This document shows, in pieces, positions 1 to 7,098 of a DNA stretch of 17,399 bases. Where the stretch lies: contig RFPR01000035.1 in NCBI GenBank assembly GCA_009928265.1, positions 1-17,399 on the forward strand. The letters are read 5' to 3'. This stretch comes from Pseudomonadota bacterium (GTDB lineage: Bacteria; Verrucomicrobiota; Verrucomicrobiia; Chthoniobacterales; UBA6821). The notes beneath the pieces were generated by a model that did no database searches, was not told the origin of the DNA, and saw only the letters and a list, made by a program, of their open reading frames with translations. The position numbers were made by a program, and so were the translations under genes. Positions within the stretch are counted from its first letter, which is position 1. Each line of letters begins with the position of its first letter.

Positions 1-263
1 AGATTGCGCCCCCCGAGAGTGAGGAACACGAAGAGGATATAGAAGTATAGCGGGCCATGATAGTTCTCTGGATCGTAGCGGTAAAAGCCGTTGGCACGCA
101 TCTGATCGACGAACCAGCCATTGATCCCCTCGTCGAAATGCGCCGGCTTGATATCAAGCCCCCAGAGACGCAAAAGGGCCGCCAGCAGGAGAATCGCCCC
201 CTCGACCACCATGGCGGACAACAGGAGATTCTTGACGGCACGAACCGATGGGCGACTCTGCAT
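1..263 (-). CDS. GT39/Agl23-like membrane glycosyltransferase (N-terminal fragment, runs off left edge)
   Basis: Reading the minus strand from ATG at 263 gives an open frame of 87 complete codons to the window edge. The fragment opens with a short basic segment and a hydrophobic helix at about residues 12-33 (NLLLSAMVVEGAILLLAALL). It continues with an external loop containing HFDEG and then YRYDPENYHGPLYFY. The acidic DE after the first membrane helix, followed by YDPxxYHGPL, is characteristic of the GT39/PMT-like GT-C family, specifically proteins named after archaeal Agl23. These enzymes take a sugar from a polyprenyl-phosphate carrier outside the membrane. An in-frame GTG at 285-287 would add 8 residues; neither start has a good Shine-Dalgarno. 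The gene is divergent from the GT2 gene at 290, whose predicted product would supply the lipid-linked donor. Family assignment is fairly firm from the loop motif; substrate is unknown. Confidence 0.75.
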   Translation of the reverse strand, partial: MQSRPSVRAVKNLLLSAMVVEGAILLLAALLRLWGLDIKPAHFDEGINGWFVDQMRANGFYRYDPENYHGPLYFYILFVFLTLGGRN

Positions 264-289
264 CCAACCAAGGAACCAAGACGTCACGG

Positions 290-1015
290 ATGAATCAAGA
301 ACGCCCCGCCCTATCCGTGGTGATCCCGGCCCGCAATGAGGAACGTCGCCTGCCAAAAACCTTGAGCCTCATTCGAGAGTGGATCGCTTACTCGGGACGA
401 ACGACCGAGGTGATTCCCGTGGTCCAGGGACATGATGCGACCACGTCCATCGTGGAGAGGGAGGCTCTGCATGACCACGCCCTTCAACCGATCATCCAGC
501 ACGAGGGAGAGGGCAAGGGGATGGCTGTGCGCCTAGGAGTGACCGCGGCACGGGGTGACATCATTCTCTTCACCGATGCTGACCTGAGCGTGCCTGTGGA
601 ATCCCTCGAGAAACTTGTCGTGATGCTGGAGCAGCACCCCGACATAGACGGCATACTCGGTAGCCGGCGGCTTCCGGAAAGCGATATCGTGATTCGTCAA
701 CCTCTCATGCGAAGACTCTCGGGCAAGGCCTTCAACATTGCGCTCAAGGCCGGCGGGTTGACCCGCTTTGCCGACACCCAGTGCGGCTGCAAACTCTTCC
801 GGCGAGAAGCCGCGAAGGCCATTTTCGCCAAGTCAGAACTCGATGGCTTTGCCTTCGACGTGGAGATCCTCAATATCGCCGACCAACTCGGCTATCGCAT
901 GGAGGAGGTTCCCGTCACTTGGGCCGATGCCGGTGGGTCGCGGGTCTGGCTTCCGCGCGACGGGTTCCGGGCGCTCCGAGACGCCTGGTCCCTGAGGAAA
1001 AGATTCGTTTCCTAG
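290..1015 (+). CDS. GT2 glycosyltransferase, dolichyl/polyprenyl-phosphate glucosyltransferase-like
   Basis: The product is 241 residues from ATG 290; an in-frame ATG at 248 would run into the divergent gene and precedes no conserved sequence. The GT-A fold begins at residue 9 (SVVIPARNEERRLPKTL). EGEGKGMAVRLG lies at 72-83, the metal-binding DAD at 96-98 (LFTDADLSVPVE), and DTQCGCKLFRR near 162-172, followed by DGFAFDVEIL. The last two are signatures of the ALG5/DPG-synthase branch of GT2. Such enzymes move glucose or another hexose from a nucleotide sugar to a polyprenyl phosphate on the cytoplasmic face of the membrane. No C-terminal membrane helix is present, so it is probably peripheral. 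Oddity: the DDGS motif normally found near residue 45 reads VVQGHDATT. It is convergent with rnhC and overlaps it by 4 bp. Confidence 0.85.
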   Translation: MNQERPALSVVIPARNEERRLPKTLSLIREWIAYSGRTTEVIPVVQGHDATTSIVEREALHDHALQPIIQHEGEGKGMAVRLGVTAARGDIILFTDADLSVPVESLEKLVVMLEQHPDIDGILGSRRLPESDIVIRQPLMRRLSGKAFNIALKAGGLTRFADTQCGCKLFRREAAKAIFAKSELDGFAFDVEILNIADQLGYRMEEVPVTWADAGGSRVWLPRDGFRALRDAWSLRKRFVS

Positions 1016-1938
1016 GCCCCGGAAGAGGCCAGAACCTCGGAGGCGGTCTTGAAGTGCATCTTGGCGACTTTCGAGAGCATCGCGGCCCCGTACGTGGAGA
1101 CAATCCGGGAGGCCGATTCCTTCACCTTGGCAGAGACCCCTTTGGGTAGAGGAATTTCAAGTTCGTTGGCATGGTCGTCGAGCCAGTCGATAAAACCTTC
1201 CCGCGCCATGATCGAGGCGGCGGCGACGGCGTAGTCGCTCTCTGCCTTGGTGCGCTGGTCGAGTTGGAGTTTCCTCCCATCCTCCATGAGCGCTTTTTGG
1301 AGGACGCGAGCGTCGGCAAATTTGTCCGAGAGGGCGCGGGGGCACGACGGTACCCGTGCGCATAAGTTCTCTATGATCCTGGCATGCCCCCAGGCAAGCA
1401 GGCGGTTCAGATTCCCGATCTTGGCGTAGAGTTGGTTGTACTTTTCGGGAGCGATAACGATCCTCTCAAAGGGAGCTCCTGACTTCCGGATCACATCGGC
1501 CAGTTCCCGGATCTTTTTGTCCGTTCCTATCCCCTTGCTGTCGCGGATACCGGCATCGCGGAGGTGACACGCCAGATCGCTGTCGACATAGACCCCGGCA
1601 ATGACGAGCGGTCCAAGCAGATCCCCTTTGCCACTCTCGTCGATGCCGAAGTGAGGGGAAAACTGATCCGGATCAAGGATCTCCTCGTAGCCGAGACGCG
1701 CCTCTCCGAGCACCTCTGGCTCGAGCACGAAGGTGATGAAATCCTCCAACCCCCTGCCTTGCAGGAGCGCCTTGGGACCCTTCTCGTAAACGGCGATACT
1801 GAGCTTTTCCTTGGTGGCCGCGTAGAGAGTGTAAGGCTTCTCCTCAAACTTAAAGCCCCGCTCCGCAAGCACGACACGGAGTTTGGCAGCCTGTTCCTGC
1901 GTCAGGGGATAGGTCTTGGAATGTAGGGGAGGAGCCAC
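1012..1938 (-). CDS. rnhC: Ribonuclease HIII
   Basis: A 308-residue protein starting at GTG (1936-1938), close to the usual length of about 300-310 for RNase HIII. Residues 1-90 form the N-terminal substrate-binding (TBP-like) domain typical of HIII and absent from HII. The catalytic domain starts at 97 with FGIDESGKGDLLGPLV; D100 and E101 are the first two metal-binding acids. DSKG follows at 133-136, D205 and D209 lie in LSDKFAD, and ESDYAVAAASIMAR is at 233-246. The enzyme cleaves the RNA strand of RNA/DNA hybrids in the cytoplasm, removing R-loops and primer RNA. The gene is divergent from mutY across 51 bp and convergent with the GT2 gene, sharing a CTAG stop-codon palindrome with it. 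No Shine-Dalgarno is obvious. Function is confident. Confidence 0.95.
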   Translation of the reverse strand: MAPPLHSKTYPLTQEQAAKLRVVLAERGFKFEEKPYTLYAATKEKLSIAVYEKGPKALLQGRGLEDFITFVLEPEVLGEARLGYEEILDPDQFSPHFGIDESGKGDLLGPLVIAGVYVDSDLACHLRDAGIRDSKGIGTDKKIRELADVIRKSGAPFERIVIAPEKYNQLYAKIGNLNRLLAWGHARIIENLCARVPSCPRALSDKFADARVLQKALMEDGRKLQLDQRTKAESDYAVAAASIMAREGFIDWLDDHANELEIPLPKGVSAKVKESASRIVSTYGAAMLSKVAKMHFKTASEVLASSGA

Positions 1939-1989
1939 GGGTTAAGTCGGATGCTTGCGATCAGGGTCACGGTGCCCTAGGCCTCCTGT

Positions 1990-3009
1990 GTGGACAAGAA
2001 GAAGCAGAGGAATCATGACCCCCGACGGATCCGTAAAGCCCTGACGGAGCTTCTGGCATGGCACGTCGATTACGGCCGCCACGCCTTGCCGTGGCGCCTT
2101 GATTCCGATCCCTATGCGGTGCTGGTCTCCGAGTTCATGCTCCAGCAGACCACCGTGGCCACGGTTACCCCACGCTTCGCGGCATGGATGAGACTCTTTC
2201 CCACCATCGCCAATCTTGCTGCGGCCTCGGAACAGGACATTCTCTCGGCTTGGGAGGGGCTCGGTTACTACTCCCGTGCCCGTAGAATCCATGCAGCGGC
2301 CAAGGCGATTGTAGAGCGTCATCAAGGGGTTGTTCCCTTAGAACAAGAGGATCTTCTCGGGCTACCCGGCATTGGATCCTACACGGCTGCTGCGATCAGG
2401 GCATTTGCCCATGACGAGCCTGCCGTTGTTCTCGATACCAACATCATCCGCGTGCTGGCACGCTGGGAAAATCTCACCAGCCCCGTCGATAAGGCGGCAG
2501 GCAAGCAGTCACTCGGAGAACTGGCCGCAGCCTTCTATCCCAAGACCGGATGCCGCGCCGTCGCCTCAGCCCTCATGGATCTGGGCGCGATGATCTGCAC
2601 TGCGGGGAAGCCTGCCTGCGATGCCTGCCCTCTCGAAAAAAGCTGTAAGGCTGTCCAACCAGAGCGCCTTCCTGCAAAATCGCCTCGCAAGGTAACGACC
2701 AAAATCACCGAACACCGTGCCTGGTGGTTACGTGAGGGAAAACTCTACCTGGAGCAATCCTGCGGCCCGCGTTGGACAGGACTCTGGATCCTTCCTGAAC
2801 TCGGGGATGAAAAGCCCTCGGGCCGGGCCGTAGCCGAACTGACCTACCCGATTACCAGATACCGCGTCAGGATGACGGTTTACCCCTCCAAATCACACCC
2901 CCGAAAAGGCCTCCACAGCTTTACCCGCAACGAAATTGCCGGTCTTCCCATCCCCACCCCTCACCGCAAAGCCATCGAGGCAGCACTCCATGCGGTTGCG
3001 AAGGGATAG
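1990..3009 (+). CDS. mutY: Adenine DNA glycosylase MutY
   Basis: A 339-residue protein from GTG 1990. It removes adenine mispaired with 8-oxoguanine. The HhH-GPD core carries SEFMLQQTTV with the catalytic glutamate E48. The helix-hairpin-helix LPGIGSYTAAA spans 125-135; Y131 occupies the place where endonuclease III has its lysine. The catalytic aspartate D149 lies in LDTNIIRVLARW, in the DTN form rather than the commoner DGN. The four iron-sulfur cysteines C203, C210, C213 and C219 have the exact Cx6Cx2Cx5C spacing. Residues about 230-339 form the NUDIX-like 8-oxoG-recognition domain (GLWILPELG, YPITRYRVRMTVY). trpB follows 24 bp downstream on the same strand and may be cotranscribed, though the two are functionally unrelated. 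Confidence 0.95.
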   Translation: MDKKKQRNHDPRRIRKALTELLAWHVDYGRHALPWRLDSDPYAVLVSEFMLQQTTVATVTPRFAAWMRLFPTIANLAAASEQDILSAWEGLGYYSRARRIHAAAKAIVERHQGVVPLEQEDLLGLPGIGSYTAAAIRAFAHDEPAVVLDTNIIRVLARWENLTSPVDKAAGKQSLGELAAAFYPKTGCRAVASALMDLGAMICTAGKPACDACPLEKSCKAVQPERLPAKSPRKVTTKITEHRAWWLREGKLYLEQSCGPRWTGLWILPELGDEKPSGRAVAELTYPITRYRVRMTVYPSKSHPRKGLHSFTRNEIAGLPIPTPHRKAIEAALHAVAKG

Positions 3010-3033
3010 GTTCCAGTTCATACTCCGAATTCC

Positions 3034-4239
3034 ATGGCATCGTTACCCGACATCACCAGCGTCCCCGACGCGCACGGTCACTTCGGTCCGTACGGAGGCC
3101 GCTTTGTGCCCGAGACCCTGATGTCGGCGCTGCTCGATCTCGAGCGCGAATACGAGATCGCCCGCAAGGATCCCGCTTTCCAAAAAGAACTCGATTACCT
3201 TTTGAGCGAGTTCGTCGGCCGCCCCACCCCACTTTATTTAGCCGAACGCCTCACCCAAGAACTCGGCGGTGCGAAGATTTATCTCAAGCGCGAGGACCTG
3301 CTCCACACCGGCGCCCACAAGATCAACAACGCCATCGGCCAAATCCTTCTCGCCCGCCGCATGGGCAAGAAACGTGTCATTGCCGAGACCGGTGCCGGTC
3401 AGCACGGCGTGGCGACTGCGACCGTGGCGGCACGCTTCGGCTTCGAGTGCGTCATCTACATGGGTGCCGTCGACATGGAACGGCAGGCCCTCAATGTTGC
3501 CCGTATGCGCTTCCTGGGTGCCAAGGTTGTTACAGTCACCGCCGGACAGGCGACCCTCAAGGAAGCAGTCAACGAAGCGATGCGCGACTGGGTAACCAAT
3601 GTCCGCCACACCCACTACATCCTCGGAACAGCCTACGGGGCACATCCCTACCCGATGATGGTACGGGACTTCCACCGCGTCATTGGCGTGGAGTCACGCC
3701 AACAGATCCTCGAGCATGAGGGACGGCTTCCGGACCTGCTTCTAGCCTGCGTCGGAGGAGGCAGCAATGCGATCGGACTCTTCCATGCCTTCCTTGAGGA
3801 CAAAGAGGTCCGCATGACCGGCGTCGAGGCAGGAGGACGAGGCATCGTCCGCGGAGAGCATGCCGCCCGCTTCCAGGGCGGACGACTCGGCGTCCTGCAG
3901 GGCGCCAAGACCTGGCTCTTGTCCGATGCGGACGGTCAAATCGAGCTCACTCATTCCGTGTCGGCCGGCCTTGATTACGCCGCTGTCGGACCCGAGCACA
4001 GCTTCCTCAAGGACGTCGGTCGCGCTGACTACACCTACGCCACGGATGATGAGGCGCTCGCGGCATTCCACAAGCTTTCCTCCGTTGAGGGAATCATCCC
4101 CGCACTTGAAAGTTCCCATGCCATCGCCGAAACGATCAAGGTAGCCCCGACCATGAAGTCCGACCAGATCATCGTGGTGAATCTCTCCGGACGGGGAGAC
4201 AAGGATGTCTCCCAAGTGATGGAGTTGGAAAAGAAGTAG
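3034..4239 (+). CDS. trpB: Tryptophan synthase beta subunit
   Basis: A 401-residue protein of normal TrpB1 length. It condenses indole with L-serine to make tryptophan, using pyridoxal phosphate, normally in an alpha2beta2 complex with TrpA. The N-terminal FGPYGGRFVPETLM is at 17-30. HTGAHKINNA places the PLP Schiff-base lysine at K96, AETGAGQHG places the acid/base glutamate at E118, and the phosphate-binding GGGSNA is at 241-246. All sit nine residues later than in the E. coli enzyme. The C-terminal SGRGDKD motif is intact. ATG 3034 follows mutY by 24 bp without a convincing Shine-Dalgarno. No other trp gene is in the window. The gene is convergent with the OPX gene, 37 bp away. Confidence 0.97.
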   Translation: MASLPDITSVPDAHGHFGPYGGRFVPETLMSALLDLEREYEIARKDPAFQKELDYLLSEFVGRPTPLYLAERLTQELGGAKIYLKREDLLHTGAHKINNAIGQILLARRMGKKRVIAETGAGQHGVATATVAARFGFECVIYMGAVDMERQALNVARMRFLGAKVVTVTAGQATLKEAVNEAMRDWVTNVRHTHYILGTAYGAHPYPMMVRDFHRVIGVESRQQILEHEGRLPDLLLACVGGGSNAIGLFHAFLEDKEVRMTGVEAGGRGIVRGEHAARFQGGRLGVLQGAKTWLLSDADGQIELTHSVSAGLDYAAVGPEHSFLKDVGRADYTYATDDEALAAFHKLSSVEGIIPALESSHAIAETIKVAPTMKSDQIIVVNLSGRGDKDVSQVMELEKK

Positions 4240-4276
4240 CGGGGAATTTCCCTTCAGCAATCTACCGCACCGAACC

Positions 4277-4849
4277 TTACCAGAAACTGCGCGGTACCGA
4301 GACCTTGTCACCCGGCTGCATTGCCGGATCAGCCTCCAAGTTCTGGCGGACTTTCTTCACGTTTACGAAAGTTCTTCCTCCATTGCGCAGGATGCAGACC
4401 TTGGTCTGGTCCGCATAGTCGGTGAATCCGCCGGCAGCCGAGATGGCACCCAGCAGGGTTAGATCCGGGGTGTAGCGTACCCTTTGGGGGGAGCGGACAT
4501 CCCCCTCGATGTCGACCAAACGATCGAATTGGACCGAAACAGTCACGATGGGGGCAGAGTAAATTCCACGGCTCTTGTAGACCCCTTCAATGCTGTTCTG
4601 CACATCGGCCTGCCTGAGGCCGGAAGCATGGATCTTCCCGATATAGGGAAGGTTGATATTCCCCACCCCGTCGACCGTATAATTTCCTGAGACCTGACTG
4701 ATGTCCTCCGAAGGAACTCCAGCCAACCTGATGGTGACCTGATCACCAGAGCGCAGAGGCACATCGTCGGCACGGGATACCCCCGCTCCAACGCAAATCA
4801 GGATCGCGATCAAGAACCAGATGATGCTGGTATTTCGGAGAACGTTCAT
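4277..4849 (-). CDS. Short Wza-family polysaccharide export protein (OPX, Poly_export + SLBB)
   Basis: A 190-residue secreted protein. A signal peptide covers residues 1-27 (hydrophobic core 10-23, probable cleavage SRA/DD); there is no convincing lipobox, so it is probably not a lipoprotein. The Poly_export domain spans about 31-105 (LRSGDQVTIRL, YTVDGVGNINLPYIGKI). It is followed by one SLBB-like domain at about 108-160 (VDIEGDVRSPQRV, SAAGGFTDYAD) and a last strand ending in PGDKVSVPRSFW. Family role: periplasmic or outer-membrane part of the exopolysaccharide export channel. It is about half the length of E. coli Wza (about 380 residues) and lacks the extra SLBB domain and the amphipathic outer-membrane helix. 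Its start is 3 bp past the stop of the Wzc-like gene, with GGGGAT inside that gene as a plausible ribosome site, so it is the last gene of the polysaccharide block. Confidence 0.92.
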   Translation of the reverse strand: MNVLRNTSIIWFLIAILICVGAGVSRADDVPLRSGDQVTIRLAGVPSEDISQVSGNYTVDGVGNINLPYIGKIHASGLRQADVQNSIEGVYKSRGIYSAPIVTVSVQFDRLVDIEGDVRSPQRVRYTPDLTLLGAISAAGGFTDYADQTKVCILRNGGRTFVNVKKVRQNLEADPAMQPGDKVSVPRSFW

Positions 4850-4852
4850 GGA

Positions 4853-7021
4853 TCAGTAATCCCCGCGTGTTTCCCGGGCAGGGTTCACTTTCTTACCCTT
4901 CTCCTTGTTGTCAACGGCATCTTCCGCGGAAGGCTTCCGATTAGTGGACTGCATCGGGCTGTAATACTGATAGTAGCTCGTATAGTACTCGTAGTATTCA
5001 TCATGCCGGATATCGGTGTTATTAAGGACGCATCCGACAATTCTAGCACCGACGTTGGTGAGTCCCTGCTTGACCCGCTGCAGCATGGCTCTCGGGAAGC
5101 GGCGGTGTTGCACCACCACAAGCGTCAGATCCACCGAACTTGCGATTACCGAGGCATCACTAACACCGAGGATCGGGGGAGAGTCAAAAAAGACCATGTC
5201 GAATGTCCCTCTTACCTGCTGAATGAGGTCGATCATTCTCTGCGAGTTCAGAATTCCTGCTGCATCAATAGGCAACCTTCCGCTTGGCAGAAAAGTGAGG
5301 TTTTCCACATCGGTCTGGATCAGTAACGGCTCCAGCGGGATATCGTTGGTGAGAAAATCCGTGAGTCCCCGTTCGTTGGAGACACCAAAGAAACGATGCT
5401 GGGAGGGGCGGCGTAAGTCAGCATCCACAATCAGTGTGCGATACCCGCCCTTAGCAAAGGTAAAAGCCAGGTTGTTTAGCGTTGTCGACTTTCCCTCACC
5501 CACCCCGCCGCTCACCACAGTCAGGGTGTTGGCATCTGGAGACTTCCTGTTGAACTCGATGTTCGTCCTCATGATGCGGTAACCCTCCGCATCTGGACAA
5601 TCGGGGGGGGCGTCCTTAAGAATGGCCACATCACGGGGAATCACGGCCAGCACCGGGACACCGAGTGCCGCCTCAATGTCCTGCATGGTCTTGACGCTCG
5701 TGTCGAGATACTCGATCAGGAAGGCAAGGCCAACCCCCAATGCCAGGCCGACCGCGACTGCGATGATCATGTTCTGGGCCACCCTAGGCTTGGCCGGAAA
5801 GTCGGAAACCTCCGCTTTTTCCCAGATGGCTGCCGGACTCTGGGGCATCGTGCGCTGCATCGCCTCGGTGGAATAACGCGACTCGGCTGACTCCAGGATC
5901 CTCTTGGCCTTCAAGTATTCGTTCTTGGCCTCCTGATAATGGAGGGCCTTGGACTTGGCATCCATCTGATGCGTTCGGGCGTCCCCAAGCTTCTGCTCCA
6001 TGGCCTCGAGTGATTTCTCTGAGATTTCCAGATTGGCCGCGAGCGATTTCCTCAGGATGGCTATCTGGTCGGAAAGTTGCTGTGCGTACACCCTCTTCTT
6101 AGCCTGCAGCGACTGCACATTGGGGTGGTTGGGGCCGAGCCCCGAGTTGAGCATGTGGGCTTCCTCGGAAACGCATGCCTCGTACAGGGGGAGGATCTGG
6201 GTGATCGTTGCGTCGTCCATCTCGAAGGTCTTGAGGCTTCGCGTGATCTGCTCGTCGGTCATTGCCTGGATCTGCTGCTGCTTGGATTTGAGGGTGGCGA
6301 CCCTGATGCGGCTGTCATTCACCTGGCTCTCGACGTTCTGGAGGATTGCCTCCTCGGCCTGGCGAGGATCCTCAACGCTCTCGGGATTGAGGTCGTAGAT
6401 CTTCCCTTCGACACGGATCTTCGTCATTGAGTCACGAAGTTCCTCGACCTTCCTGCGCTGTTTCTGGACTTCATCCTCAAGCTGGACTAGTGAGCGGGCC
6501 ACCCAGCTCTGCTGCTCGTCGATGCGCTTCTTCTGGTATTCCAGAGCGATGGTATTCGCTAGGTCCGCGGCCTCCTGACGATCCTTGTCCAATACTGAAA
6601 TCTGGATCAAATCCGTGTTTCTGACCTCGGAAATCGTGAGCATGGACCGGAGCTTCATGTAAGCCACATCACGGGCGCGCAGATCCCATTTCTGCATCAG
6701 TTTCATCGCATCGATCACAGGATAGAGGATCTCCTTGCGCTGGATGATCTGGAACTGGGTTGTGGAAAAACGGGGGTCGTACCTCGGGCCATTCTGCCCG
6801 CTGAAGATCTGCATGTTGTTATTGTCTTCCTTGACCTGCATGGTCACCGAGGACATGTACTGACGAGGGGTGAGATAAGTCGACACGCCGGCCGTGATGA
6901 CCACAAGCAGGAAGACAAGGATGATGAGCGGAAGCCTGACCCGGATGACCCTCCAGTAATCAAGCAGGTGCAGTTTGATCTCACCCGTTTCGGCCGATGT
7001 CGTTGAATGATGCTGCTGCAT
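4853..7021 (-). CDS. Wzc-type polysaccharide co-polymerase with cytoplasmic tyrosine kinase (BY-kinase)
   Basis: A 722-residue inner-membrane protein with the Wzz/GNVR plus kinase layout. TM1 is at about 31-50. A long periplasmic region follows, coiled-coil-rich at about 145-260 and 305-390. TM2 is at about 417-437 (NMIIAVAVGLALGVGLAFLI). The kinase domain carries Walker A GGVGEGKS at 505-512, Walker A' IVDADLRRP at 531-539 and Walker B MVFFDSPP at 609-616. The C-terminus has eight tyrosines within 676-687, the usual autophosphorylation cluster, plus Y722. Such proteins regulate chain length and connect Wzy-dependent polymerisation to the OPX export channel by cycles of phosphorylation and oligomerisation. 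Kinase and co-polymerase are fused, as in proteobacteria, not split as in Firmicutes. It lies 77 bp after the porin gene and 3 bp before the OPX gene. Confidence 0.95.
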   Translation of the reverse strand: MQQHHSTTSAETGEIKLHLLDYWRVIRVRLPLIILVFLLVVITAGVSTYLTPRQYMSSVTMQVKEDNNNMQIFSGQNGPRYDPRFSTTQFQIIQRKEILYPVIDAMKLMQKWDLRARDVAYMKLRSMLTISEVRNTDLIQISVLDKDRQEAADLANTIALEYQKKRIDEQQSWVARSLVQLEDEVQKQRRKVEELRDSMTKIRVEGKIYDLNPESVEDPRQAEEAILQNVESQVNDSRIRVATLKSKQQQIQAMTDEQITRSLKTFEMDDATITQILPLYEACVSEEAHMLNSGLGPNHPNVQSLQAKKRVYAQQLSDQIAILRKSLAANLEISEKSLEAMEQKLGDARTHQMDAKSKALHYQEAKNEYLKAKRILESAESRYSTEAMQRTMPQSPAAIWEKAEVSDFPAKPRVAQNMIIAVAVGLALGVGLAFLIEYLDTSVKTMQDIEAALGVPVLAVIPRDVAILKDAPPDCPDAEGYRIMRTNIEFNRKSPDANTLTVVSGGVGEGKSTTLNNLAFTFAKGGYRTLIVDADLRRPSQHRFFGVSNERGLTDFLTNDIPLEPLLIQTDVENLTFLPSGRLPIDAAGILNSQRMIDLIQQVRGTFDMVFFDSPPILGVSDASVIASSVDLTLVVVQHRRFPRAMLQRVKQGLTNVGARIVGCVLNNTDIRHDEYYEYYTSYYQYYSPMQSTNRKPSAEDAVDNKEKGKKVNPARETRGDY

Positions 7022-7065
7022 GAAAGACTTGGAGTTGGGAACCTAACCTACTTTGAGAAATACTT

Positions 7066-7086
7066 CATTCCTGAAAAATTGGAATG
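7066..7086. repeat. Inverted repeat between porin and Wzc-like genes
   Basis: CATTCC (7066-7071) and GGAATG (7081-7086) are perfect 6-bp arms around a 9-nt A/T-rich loop, in the 77-bp gap between the porin stop and the kinase start. In the minus-strand transcript no run of U follows the stem, so a complete terminator is unlikely. It could be a weak attenuator, an mRNA-processing stem or chance. Confidence 0.35.
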
Positions 7087-7098
7087 CGTCCCAACGCT

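Noticed and set aside
4241..4252. GGGGAATTTCCC palindrome between trpB and the OPX gene as a terminator
   Set aside because: The arms are only 5 bp with a 1-nt centre, so no hairpin can form, and there is no T-run.
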